From: Hsuehochloa calcarea | Taxonomy: Eukaryota; Streptophyta; Magnoliopsida; Poales; Poaceae | Length of the DNA: 64,000 bases | Assembly: GCA_036346395.1 (NCBI GenBank) | Contig: CM070596.1 | Coordinates: forward strand, 1,054,001 to 1,118,000 | Direction of reading: 5' to 3' | Part shown: piece by piece, positions 1-12,300 of the stretch | How the letters are laid out: each line of letters opens with the position of its first letter | Position numbering within the stretch: the stretch's first letter is position 1 | Made by a program: the position numbers and the translations under genes | The notes under the pieces: model-generated | Seen by the model: only the letters and a program-made list of their open reading frames with translations | What the model was told of the DNA's origin: nothing | Database searches by the model: none

Positions 1-1014
1 TCCCCCTGTGACCACAGTCGTCATCGCAGCCCTCTCCACCACCATCAGTGTCATTCTCCCCGTGCTTCCTTTTGTGCATTTATCCTGCTCATTTTTCTTG
101 GGGCAATGCGCAGCAAGGAGAGGAAACCCAATCCCCAGATGTGTGGCAAGGAGACGTGCGTACTTGGCTGGGGTAAATCAAAAGTGTTGTTGCAGATCTG
201 CATTATTGAAGATATTGACCTCCCGTGCTTATCCATTTCAGTTCTAATTTCTGTTTTTCGTTTGCGAGTTCCTCCTCGCTGATTTGGGAGTTTTGGAGCT
301 AGCTGGATGCATGTTTGTGATTGCAGAAGTAGTCGATGTAGTGTAAGAACAGGCAAGAGAGCTGCCCTGATTGTTGTTGTTGTTGTCGTAGGCTGTCGAA
401 TGTTGAGTTGTAAAGAATGGTTAATGAACAAGTTGTAATGCAGTTGTTGAATGAACAGGTTTGCGATGTCCTATTGAATAAACTGGATTTGCATATATAT
501 ATTTTTCAAGTGATTTATTTTGGCTTTGACCAAGGCTTCCCGTGCGATGATGGGTCTGGAGTATTTGGTCCTGTTCAACAGATTAGGGAGCAGAGGCAGT
601 TAGGGGAATATTTGATGTATCATATATGCAAAACAATGAACAGAAAGCTTATCATAGCACAGCCTGCGTAGAGTTAACAATTTGTGTGTTGTTTCTGCAT
701 TTCCGACTACTGTCTGAGCGGTTGCACTTGATTTGGCCAAGGAATGAAATAATAAATAATGTCTATACTGTCGTGTAGGATAATACATACGTAGCTATTG
801 GTACTTCAAAAATGGGCTAATGTTTCCAATTATTTATTACCATTGCCATCTTGTCATCCTCTCCGCCAGCAGAATTTTCACATCCACGCAGCACAATCAG
901 ATTAACACAATGCAAACAAGCGCCGGTTCGTTCCTAGCAGCTTATCGAGCATGCAAAATGGAAATATATCCATTGTTAAAACCTATTCATTTCATTTCAT
1001 TGCTTCTTTGATAT
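1..1014. other. Left-edge segment, no gene resolved
   Basis: No gene could be built here. Bases 1-180 are richer in GC than the rest and end in a GGGGTAAAT that could be a plus-strand splice donor, so the end of a neighbouring gene may be cut by the window edge. No frame gave a recognisable domain on either strand. Bases 250-1000 are AT-rich and resemble untranslated or intergenic plant DNA, with a short GTT repeat near 370-385. Whether the first 180 bases are coding is undecided. Confidence 0.3.
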
Positions 1015-2933
1015 GAGAATGCAGATTTTTTTTTACTGTATTAGCACCTTTTCATCTCGAAATTACAGGAATGATCATCCGCAAATATTTTTTGTACCGC
1101 ACGGTGGCCGTGCGGCGATCACTGTAGTATTTTTTATTTTTTAAAAAATTATTATATATATATTTTTGTAAGAATTTTTAAATATAAAAATAAACTCTAA
1201 AAATTATGATTTTTTTTATGGAGCCTCCTGACCTAGTGTACTTACTTGTGTAACTTTTTTAAAAAAAATTTATCCATTCTGAATTTTTATCAAAAATCAT
1301 TTAAGTATATTATTTGTATGAATTTTTTTAATATAGAAAATGACATCCAAACATTATGAATTATTTTTAAAAGGCTCCTTACACAGTGGAATTGATTGTG
1401 TAATATTTTTTAGAATATTATATTTTCTGAAAACATCTCAAAAATTAAGGATTTATGTCTCGAAAATTACGGTTTTTTATTTCAAAAATTAGGGTTTCAT
1501 GATTTCATATGACTTGGAATGTGTGAAGTTTAGCACAACATGGTTGCAGAAGATTGCTATAGCAGTAGTGGCAGAATTTGAACTCCCATAGTAGTACTAA
1601 TCATACTACTATTATTTAAAGTTTAGGTACCATACTATTTTCTTTCGCTCCAAGTAGTACTAATCATACTACTATTATTTAGATTTTAGTAGTGAATAAT
1701 GTGGCCCATGTTTTTAGTTCTTCACCCAGTAAGATTGCTATAGCAGTAGCGGTAGAATTTGAACTCCCAATATCTGTAGCAAACATTCCGACCTGTTTCG
1801 AATCTGTAATACAGCAACACCGCAAGATACAGCAAGACAAGTACTATTACAAGGATGTTAAAAGAAGTTATGTGTTTGCTCTAAAGGATTAGAAATTCTA
1901 ACAATTAAGGCTTTTCAGGAGTTAATTTGGCCTCATGCAAGCTCAATTGGAGTGATACTACTACTATTACTATCTAGGGTGAACATGAAATAATACCGTC
2001 ATTTTATGTGATACTAAACTCCACATATTCCAAAACACGTAAAATCATACCGTCATTTGTTAGGAAGGGAAACAAATGGTTCACTAAAGGTTCGTGGTAT
2101 AGCAAAAATACTATGTCATGCCGCTGACCTAGGAAGTGTTCTTGAGTTATCTTGCTCGTTAGCTCAAATACACGATCAAAATTACCCCCTTTTACGCTGC
2201 CCACTAATTAGCACAGGAACTAAATAAAATGGTTCAATAGGCCCTTCGCATCTCATTTGGGAATTCCTAGATTAGTCACAGTGCCGGGAATTCCGAAAGG
2301 GTTATCTAGGTGCAGCACTGCACGCAAAGGGGGACACAAGCGACAAGCGAGGAAAGTCAGGCGTTGGCCTAAACCCTTAATGAATGTCTCTTAATAGTAT
2401 CTCTTACCTAGAGTGGTTCATGTAGTACTAAACTTCACACATTTCAAGTAACATAAAATCATAAAACCCTAATTTCCGAAACCTAAAGCTCTAATTTTCG
2501 AAACCTAAACCCTTAATTTTCAAACATTTTTGGAACATACAAAATTCTGAAAAACAAAATATTACACAATCAAGTGCACAATAGAAGTTTTTAAAAAATC
2601 ATAATAATAAAAAATTTCTACAAACAGTATACTTAAATAAATTTTCGAGATAAATTCGTTCTAAAGTAAACTAGGTCAGAAGGCTCCATAAAAAAACATA
2701 ATTTTTGAAGCTTTCCATATTTAAAGATTCCTTTTAAAAAAGTATACATAAATAATTTTAAAAAAAGAAAAATTACTACAATATTACCGCACGGCGACAA
2801 CTATACTATATTTGCCAAAAATGTTTACGGATAATCATTCCTGTAATTACACAAATGTTTGCGGATTGTCATTCCTGTGATTACGAGGGTGAAAAGGTGC
2901 TGATACGGGCAAAAACTGTGAGAATGCATTCTC
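1015..2933. mobile_element. 1.9-kb long terminal-inverted-repeat DNA element (non-autonomous, MULE-like)
   Basis: The two ends are inverted copies of each other. The left arm begins GAGAATGCA at 1015 and the right arm ends TGCATTCTC at 2933. Inside, both arms carry AGCACCTTTTCA, then CAGGAATGA..ATCCG.AAA, then a CCGCACGG motif, then AT-rich sequence containing AGCCT..TGACCTAGT, so similarity extends about 450-500 bp into each arm. The right arm has an extra local copy of the CAGGAATGA-type block (2835-2880). The core encodes nothing recognisable. Long TIRs without a transposase suggest a non-autonomous Mutator-like element. I saw no clear 9-bp target duplication, so the family assignment is inferred. 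The element ends about 340 bp beyond the BRM stop codon. Confidence 0.7.
1549..1771. repeat. Internal direct duplication in the 1.9-kb TIR element
   Basis: A block starting AGATTGCTATAGCAGTAG and ending GAATTTGAACTCCCA occurs near 1549-1588 and again near 1732-1771. A second motif, TAGTAGTACTAATCATACT, is repeated near 1590 and 1653 (second copy starts AGTAGTACT). The copies are nearly identical, which points to a recent local duplication inside the element. No coding potential is apparent. Confidence 0.6.
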
Positions 2934-3202
2934 TAGTGGCACTACCTACCAACCACATAAGAAGACCTTTACAGTAAATACTAACATACAAGAATACTCC
3001 TACCCTCATTTTCTCATGGCCATAACAACACAAGGCCGGCATCCACATGGCGGTCGGTACTAACGAAAGGATGGCATGCATGGATATGAACTGGGTGCCA
3101 AAATGGTGCGAATCGGCGCCACAGTAAGGCACAGGTAGGTCAATCAAGGATGCTAGAGAATGTACACCACATTGCCGACGAGACAAATCCCCTTTCACAT
3201 AT

Positions 3203-3338
3203 GGCTTGGCCGCCTTTTGCCACTGTCAGTCCTCAATCTCTTGGCAGGCTTGGCCGCCTTTTGCCACTGTCAGTCCTCAATCTCTTGGCAGGCTTGGCCG
3301 CCTTTTGCCACTGTCAGTCCTCAATCTCTTGGCAGGCT
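3203..3338. repeat. 44-bp tandem repeat over the BRM C-terminal codons
   Basis: Units starting GGCTTGGCCGCCTTTTGCC begin at 3203, 3247 and 3291, with a partial unit at 3335, giving a period of 44 bp. Read on the minus strand, each unit encodes the basic tail ending SGKRRPS in one of the three frames. Because 44 is not a multiple of three, the extra units shift the frame. The BRM stop codon now lies inside the array at 3277-3279. The copy farthest downstream still reads KRRPSHM followed by TGA at 3195-3197, which looks like the ancestral end of the protein. Confidence 0.9.
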
Positions 3339-6300
3339 TGGCCCAGTGGATGTCTCCAATGCCCGGCGACGAACTTCCCCCGCGATCGGATTGCTGCACA
3401 GAATGTGTACCCCATCCAGCTGGATGCATGGACTGCTGAGATGGGTGTGGATCCCTTTGCAAGGGCGTCCTGGCATCTCTGGGAGAGGGCACTGGGCCCA
3501 TCCGCCCAGGGTTGGTTGGGGAGAGTGGTCCAACTCGGCCTGAACTGGACGGAGACCCGATGCTGGCCCTTGGCCGATCTTGTCTCTTCTTCTTAACTAT
3601 GAACAGATCACTAGGGTGCTTCAACAGCCCTGCACTATCTGGGAGCTGATCCCTGCTACCTGGTCCAGAATGCCTGGAGTCCCTCTCGGACTTGGAAGCA
3701 TGGGCCCGGCTAGGAACCTCGCCTGCTGACACATGCTGATTATGTCTGCTACTGCTGGAACCATGCTGCTCCGCTTCACTGGTGCTCGAACGGCGCTTAT
3801 GACCCGACGCAGAGTGCTTTGTTGATGGGGCAGCAGCGCTACTGGCACCACCTCCAGGATTTGAAAACGACATCACATTCTTGGCTTCTCTGAAGTCTGA
3901 GTCTGGGAAGGCAATCTTCATTATATTGAAAAATAAGTTATGGAGGGTCTCAGCTTCTACTCTGACCTGCATTTCATTGGAGCAAATTAAGATTCTATTA
4001 GGCAACATTAGTTTTCCAGTAATAAAGGCCAACTAGTAAGATGCGCAATCAGTTAACTTGATGGAGGCCACGGTACCAGTATTGGACTCTGATCCCATTA
4101 TGCTTCAATTGATCCACATCTAGAAATGTCCTTGGCTGCCTTTGGTTTGTGGTAGCTTTTTAAAAGTACTTTTAATCTACTGCTTCCATATATAGAACTA
4201 ACTAATTGGCAACAGTAAGAGAACAACAAGTCCTTAATATATCTTCTCCATAATCTAGATAGAGAAAGAGGACACTTGCACCTCCAACCCCGTTGCTTGC
4301 CCCCATGAAAAGTTTAAACTTCAAAATGCACTATTACCGTCTCTCACACTGTCACACACCATGTGACGAGAAAAAAGGAACAAATTCAAACTTCAAACAA
4401 CTGCCTCTAACTCCCCATCTTTGATGATTATTTACACCTTGGATTGAGTAAATTAATTATAATCAATTCCAAACCCACCCTATCCATATAAAAACATGCA
4501 GTTAATGTTTATGAACTACATCAGAGGGCTTATTATAGCCACCATGTATGAGGTTCATGGTTTAGCTCTTAAGAAACAATACAAGACACAAGGAGCGGTT
4601 GTGACTGTTTTTGCCTAACATGACACCCGAGGCACATTTGATAAACATAAGTACACTTCTAAAATGATACTATAATATATATAACAAGACAAAAAGGAAG
4701 GTATGTTTAATGCTATAAGATTACCTCATGCCTATAGCTGAAATGCTGAACCACACTTTTCAACATCTGCTGCATGTCCGCTATGAACTCGTTTACACCA
4801 CCATACTCAAATCCATCAACTCGCTGTTCAATTTTCTGTAGGTCAAGGGTGCTGCCAGCCAGACCTTTGAATGAGGAATTTTCATTCCTTCGCCACCAAG
4901 AAGATATATTGGGTATGATTTGATGACCCTCTTTGTCAATCCTCCTCCAAAGCTTGCTTATGACATTCTTGCACTGCAGGTATTGAAGATAGAGGTATAG
5001 TATAATCAAGCATCCAAGCCATAAAGAGCTTAAAAAAATAACGAGCCAAATGACATGAGCCAAACCACTTACCAAAAGGAAGCAACGACAAATTCCAGAC
5101 AACACAACATTAAGCTCTAGTGATAAATGACATATGCACAAACTACAACAGAAATGCTAACCTCTTATTTTCCAAAGATCACAGCTAACTAAAAATTAGA
5201 AAGAAAGAAAAACAAAAGGCAATAGTAATGAGATACCCCGTTTCCACTGCACGTGACCTATGTTGTTACAATTGTAGAACACTTGTTGCATAAGTGCCAC
5301 GAGAAACTAAGGGCATGTTTAGTGCTCTTGCTAACCCAAGCAATTGCCAACCAAGCCTTGCCTAGCAACACAATGTGTTTGGAAGACCTCAAAAACCTAG
5401 CTTTGCCAAGCAAACTCTCCCACATGGGCAGGAGAGTAATTTGACTTTCTCATAAGGGCAATGTTTGCGTTCATAGTGTCTTGTCATGTGGTTCACCAAA
5501 TAGTTCCAAATAAATATTATACAGTAGATTAATCAATTATTGTACTTTTATTAAAAGAAGTGTAAAATCATTTTACGTTTTCAAGGCAAAAGAATCAAAA
5601 CACCTAGCCTTGCTAACCTTGCTTCCTTGGTCTATTGTGGGCAAGAGATCCAAGCATGCCCTAGAACGATGTTTACTAAGATGGTGCTTTCAGACAATAG
5701 AACACACTAAATTCTACAAAGTATTCCCCACAAAATTTCTTCTGGTTATCCAATATCCTTTAAAGAATAGGCAATTTGTAGTTTTAACAGAACAAACCAG
5801 CTTAGCATACAAAGAACCAAAGTTTATATGTCTACCTTTCTTTGCATACTGTCGGACATCTTTGTGCCACCGAAATCTGGACCAACAGAGTCAATGACCT
5901 TGTTGCTCCAATTTTCTTTGGAGTGCTCAGCAGATCCCTCACCAGACAAGTATGTTAATTTCCCAGCCTTAGAAGCAGGGGAGACTTTTCTAGATGGCAT
6001 GTTGCGCTTCTGTTTTACTATTGGATGACCTGTGTCTTGCTGCCTGGAAGCAGGATCAGCAAAACCATGGGCATCTTGCTCAGACTTAAACTGTGAATCA
6101 TAATCACCATCTCCTTGGAATGCAAGATGAATACCACGTTGGGGGAAGGTCCCATCTCCACCAGATCTATCTTCCTGCTTTTCTGCATTAGGTCTTGGAC
6201 GAATACGTATACTCCGTTTGCGCTTTATTTTTGGTTGCAGTACCTGTTCATCCTCACCATCATCTCGTTCATGGTTCCAGCTTCCTGATTGCTGTAGATC

Positions 6301-9300
6301 CATATGCGAGTCCCCTGATAATGCAATCTCTCCTTCCTCTAGGTCATCTGGCTGTAAATCAGAGAAAAGAAATATTGTGCAGTTAACTTACGCATGCAGT
6401 AATTTACAAGAGAAATAAAGAAGAGACAAACGAGTACAATGCCTCAGACATACAGTTTTCTTTGACAAGGTGCCTGGGCGGGTATCTAATGCGGATAGAG
6501 ACCGCAATTTTTTCGAAGATGAGGAAGAGGCAGGTGGTGGTAACCTCCTCCGGCTTCCAGATGAAGATCCTGTTGAACCAGCTTCTTCAGACCTATGAGC
6601 TTTTCTGCTCCCCATCCCATGGGGAAAATCATACCCGTCATCATTGATAGGATCTTCTTCCTCTGATTGATCCTTGTTATCAGGTACTGAATCGTCATTG
6701 TCCTCTTCATCTTCAAACTCTCCTATTTCACCTTCAGGCAGAGATGAGGTATTCCTCTCTTCAGAATCTTCGTCGGATTCCTCATCATCATCTTCATCAT
6801 CAATCTCCCTGTAGATGGAGTACTTACCGGACCCCTTCGGCCGCCCCCTTCTTTTCTCAAGTTTGTCATTAGTGTCAAGAGCAATGCCACCAGACGGCAT
6901 ATTTCTCGAAGGCTTCTTGGATAAGCTCGCCACAACAGTATCAAGCTCCGAGGAGTTAACACGGAGCCACTTTGGGACCTGATTATGTTTCATCATATCT
7001 CCTGTCCAATCGAATTCTTCATCCATCTGATCAAAAAGCTCAACTTCATCTTCAGTCCGAGCAATCATACGGTTAACTTCCTGTAATGAAGGAACATCAT
7101 GAACAGTTTCCTGATACCTCTCTTCATCATGCAGAAGTGTCTCCAAAGTCATCCGCCTTTCCTCGTGGGTCGTTCTTTGATCAAAACGACCAGCATTAAT
7201 GACTTCATCTGCCATATCAATCTTGTACTGTTGGATATTGCTGCGGATGAGACTTTCAATTGAACCCACGTATCTGTCCTTTCCAGCAAGATCATCCTCC
7301 AAATCCCCACTTCCTCCATTCCTCAACTCATCCTCTTTCTGATAACTAGAGATGTTATCGACAACAGCCTCCATGTAAATAACCTTTACATCCCTAGTCT
7401 GCCCTATACGATGAGCCCTGGCAACTGCTTGCTCTTCATTTTGTGGATTCGAATCAGGGTCATAAATTACAACAGTGTCTGCACTCTGAAGATTCAGACC
7501 TCTGCCAGCGGCACGAATACTAAGCAAGAATATAAAACTATCGGAACCAGGCCTGTTGAAGTCAACAATTGCTGATTCACGGTCTTCCAAGCTAGTTGTT
7601 CCATCAATTCGCCTGTAAACAAGCTGCCTCCATTGCAAATAGTCCTCCAGGATGTCAAGAAGTTTTGTCATAGTACTAAAGAGTAGTACACGGTGACCTG
7701 ACCTATGAAGCTTAATTAGAATCCTATCAAGATTCCACAACTTCCCACAAGATCTGATAATAAAATCTTTCCCATAGTAATTCATAAAAGGATATGACAG
7801 CAAAGGATGGTTACAAACTTTCCTCAGCTCCATGCATTTGTTATTGAGATTCTTATATATCTTGACCTGGTACATTGGATTCCTTTGAGCACGTGCTTTC
7901 TCATCTTCGGGGTCGACCCTAATGGTGCCAGTGGATTTGATCCAATCATATATAGCACCTTGAAAGGCAGACATTCTGCACCTCAAAACAATAGACTCCT
8001 GCAAACGACATGCCAATTTAATAATGCTGCAAACTTAAAGAACAAAGTTACCAACATGTAAGCCTTTAACTTCTATGAATTAGCGTCAATGATTGACAAG
8101 GGCAAAAATATGGACCTTCCGCGGAAGTGACCCTTCAACATCTTCGACACGCCTACGTAGCATAAAAGGTTCCAAAATTTGATGCAGCCTGTGAATAATA
8201 ATCACTTTCTTCTCGGTCTCCAGCCAATCATCTTCTTCACTATGTGTAGGACCATCCCTCTGAAAAGGCTTTGAGAACCAATCTTGAAACGCCTTGCGAT
8301 TGTCAAATACTTCTGGCAGCAACAAATTCAGGAGGGACCAAAGCTCCTTGAGATCATTCTTAAAAAAATGCAAAGAAAAAACATCAATTGACAACCTAAA
8401 ACATAATAAAAATAGACAAGTACATTGCTGATGTGGTACAATAGCCATGCTGGCAGAGAAGAGAAAAGGAACTTCCATGAACACAGGAAAAGAAGAGGCT
8501 CCATCAACCTATCACAATGTACAGCTATATCGGCATTAGTTGAATAATCGATGTACGTTTATTAGGTTTACCTGTAGAGGAGTGCCAGTGAGAAGGAGAC
8601 GCCGCTGGCAACGATAGCGATCAAGATCACGCGCTAAGACTGATTCCCTGTCCTTCATTCGTTGGGCCTCATCAATTATAATGTACTTCCAATCAATTCT
8701 TGAAAGCTTGGAACGGTCAAACATAACAAATTCATATGTTGTTACAAGAACATTAAATTTCACAGCCAAAACCTCCTGCAAGATGAAACCAAAGAAGAAA
8801 AAAAAGATTCAAACGAAAAAAAATCTCTACAAGAGCTACAGAATTCAAGGAACTTCACATACATTTGCTGCCAAATAAGCTTATCCATGCCAAATAACAA
8901 AATTCAGCAAGGATCAAGTTCAGTTGAGAAATAAACAGCGATATATTGGTAATAGCACAAATGGACTGAGAAAAATCCACCCCTGTACTGCACCCAACTT
9001 ACTTGAGAGAACAATTTTTGCCTTTGATCCTTTGCACCAACATAAAAGATGCAAGATGCAGATGGCAACCAGTTTAGCAGTTCACTCTGGACCAATAATA
9101 TAATCAAGTTAAACTTATATTTATAAACGAATGTTTGTATCACAAAATATATATTAAATAACATTTCCTCAGAGTACAACATGAAAAAAATAGGACCTTC
9201 CAATTGACCAAGACAGCATTTGGCACTATTATGAGATGTGGTCCATAATTCCCTTTAAACTCCATCAAGTATGCAATCAACGCCATAACCTGTTTAAACA

Positions 9301-12300
9301 AATGGTGCAACCATGAAAAGACATTCCTAGAAGCATGTCATCGAGGGAGGAAGAGGGGAGCAATCGATAATAAACCAACATATCATGAGATAATAAAAGT
9401 CCAGCAGGTGAAATAGAATAAGAAAGGCACACCTGTACAGTCTTGCCAAGACCCATCTCATCAGCCAAAATACCATTCAACTTATTATTGTACAGAGAAA
9501 GCATCCACTGAAGGCCCACCTGGATAACCAGTAAACCAAACTGTAAGATTTTTTTGTCACTGACTGACAGGCCATAAGTATATTACCATTACACACAAAC
9601 AATTTAGTTAAAAGTAAATGTCATACCAGCTGGTAGTCCCTTAAAGTTCCTGCTCGCAATAGCGAGGGTTGCCTTGTAACTCTCTCATTCACAGCATGAG
9701 CCAAAGTATAGTACCTAAAAGAATATAACAAGTGAAAGCTTACAAGTAGATTTTGAAGACCTCATTGATCTGCACAAACCTTGTCCCAAATGTCAAATGG
9801 AATAATTACTGACTCCAAATTAGAGAACAAATTGTATAGGAAATTTACTCAGGAGTCAGAAGCATATATAAATGCAATTTACAGTGAGTCGGGAAACAAG
9901 ACATGCCAATAGAACCACATTCTAAATTAGTCGATAACTTACTTGTTAACAGATGTGTTCTCCCGTGGTGCATTCATCTCGTAGAATGTGTTCCTTATCA
10001 TAACCTCCTGACCAGCACATTGTGCAGCAGCCTTCACTTCTTCCTCCGAAAGACCCTGATAAACAAACAGCATGCTCAATTATTTATAGGGCGAGGGACG
10101 ACTGACGAGGAACGTTGGAGAAAGAGTGCAGCACACAGTTACGCTGTGACCGATGTGCCATGATGCATGGGGATACAGTTGTAACCCAAAAAAATTTGAA
10201 AACCTAGTAAGTACTAGTATTAATACACAAACAGTACACAGGCTAATACCATTTTTTTCCTCTAATTCATAATTGATGAATGGTAAAATAAATGCTATGA
10301 GATCTCTCACACTGCATTCTAATTTGATTTGTGTTGCAAGTTGTCTTGCATTGCAGTTAGTGTCCAGTTTTTTGGTCATTAACTTTCATTGATTAGCAAG
10401 AAATATTGATTTGTCCAGTATAGTTTTGTTATCTGTCTTCTGGTTACTTGCCAAGCATTCTAGGAGTTATTGGCTTAATTGGCACTGTTGCACGAGAAAT
10501 AGCAAAAGTAGCCCCCCTGCGAGCGAATTGGTAAACAAAAATAGCACCGCGGACGCACCAGCAGGCAACATGTGTCCCCTGCCGCGCCCCCACCGCTCAG
10601 ATACACACGTGGCACGCTCCTACCTGCCCAGATTACCCCTGCTGCGCCCCCACCGCGCGGCAGGTGGCGTGGGCAGGCCAGCTGCCACGCAGTGGGGGCG
10701 CGGCAGGGGCCACGTGCCGCCTGTCCGTGCGTCTGTGGTGCCATTTTTTGCCAATTCGCTCGCAGGGGGGTTGGTTTTGCAAATTCATAGCCTGATGGAC
10801 AATAGGCACGAGGGCGAATGGCATGGACAAAAATTATGCTTGTTGTGATTGGCGGGTATATGCCTAGGCCAAAAATGTCTATCAGGTATGTGAGTAGTGA
10901 GATGTTCCACACCTCCATGCCATCGTGGCCCCATGCGCCCGATTGCCATCCCTAGTTCGCACCCCTACCTCGAAATTTCTGGCTCGGCTACTATTACACA
11001 CAGATGATTTTTAACCAGTCAATGACCCAATTCTATAAGTATTTATTAATATAATCCAAATATCTATTTTAGAAAGAATTGGGAGGATAAAGAAAAGGCT
11101 GAAGGAGAAGGGAGTGGGCCAGCTACCAGCCAGGCCCACCAAGCAGCCCAACTATCACCTCCCCTCCACCCTACCCTCTCTCTCTCAATCCCACAGAGCT
11201 CCCTCAACCCTAGCACCGCCAGTCACCGCCTGCCTCCACCCCATCACCACCATCTCCGAGCTTAGGCAGCACCCCTCGCAGCTCGTCTACCTCGCCTCCC
11301 ACCCCGTCCATGCGCATCGCCTCCTCGCCCACGACCCGCACCTGGCGCTCCTCTCTCCGGCCGAGCCGGCCCTGATCCGGCCATGGGCCACCAGATCCCG
11401 CCGACTCCTCCGCAGCCTCTCCTCCTCCTCAGCAACAACTATGACGCTGAGCTGCCTCCGTGCCTCCTCCATTCGCCAATTCTCCTCCCTCTGCTTCTCC
11501 AACACGCAGCCTCTTGCCCTCATCCTCTCTCTGTTCCCCCTCCCATGTTCCCCCTCCCACTGCCTCTCCTTCCCCGGCGAGTCTTCAAACAACGATAGTG
11601 CCAATTTCGGCGAGCACCGACGGCGGCAGCTTCAGCAAGAAGCAAGATGACAAGTAGTGGCGGTGGTGGCGACAACGAGAACCAACGGGGACAGCTAAGG
11701 TTAGCTCTCCCTCTCCCCCTCCTATCCTCTCATCCTTCTTCCCCTCGATTCGTGACCCGACAGCGTTCCGACGGCAAACCAAGATCGTCAGCGACCCTTG
11801 ATCCGGGAAGCCGATCCGGAATCGTGTGACGTGGCATCGACCCGCGATCCTTGTGACTATGTTTTTAACATATGACAAAAGTTCATACTAGAAATAAGGA
11901 ACCAGGGGAGATTAGAGGGGGGGGGACTAATTTCATTTTTGAAAGCAAACAATGTCAGATACCTGTGCACGTGCAGCCGCGGCAGCAGCATTTGCTGTCT
12001 CTTCTACTTGTTGCTGATTCTTGGTAGCAGTTATTTTCCCTCCAAGTTTATAAAGGTACTCTTCAGTCTGGGACAAGAATGAAGATAGAACATTGTATCT
12101 TTGAGCTGCACCACCAGGAACACTAGTTTGTTGTTCCAACAGTATTTGACGATATCTTTCCACGTCATTGTTTTTTAGTGCCTCCATTCTTTTGTTTCGA
12201 TCATCATCCTTTTTCTTTGAGAATTCCCTCAGCATCCTTTCATGGTACTTGGCCACCCCCCGGTTACGAGTTATTCGTGCATCACGAATGGCCCAATGTG

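Noticed and set aside
10411..10918. Overlapping 145- and 147-residue frames on both strands
   Set aside because: They are produced by the GC-rich foldback element in BRM intron 3; the inverted repeat gives mirror frames.
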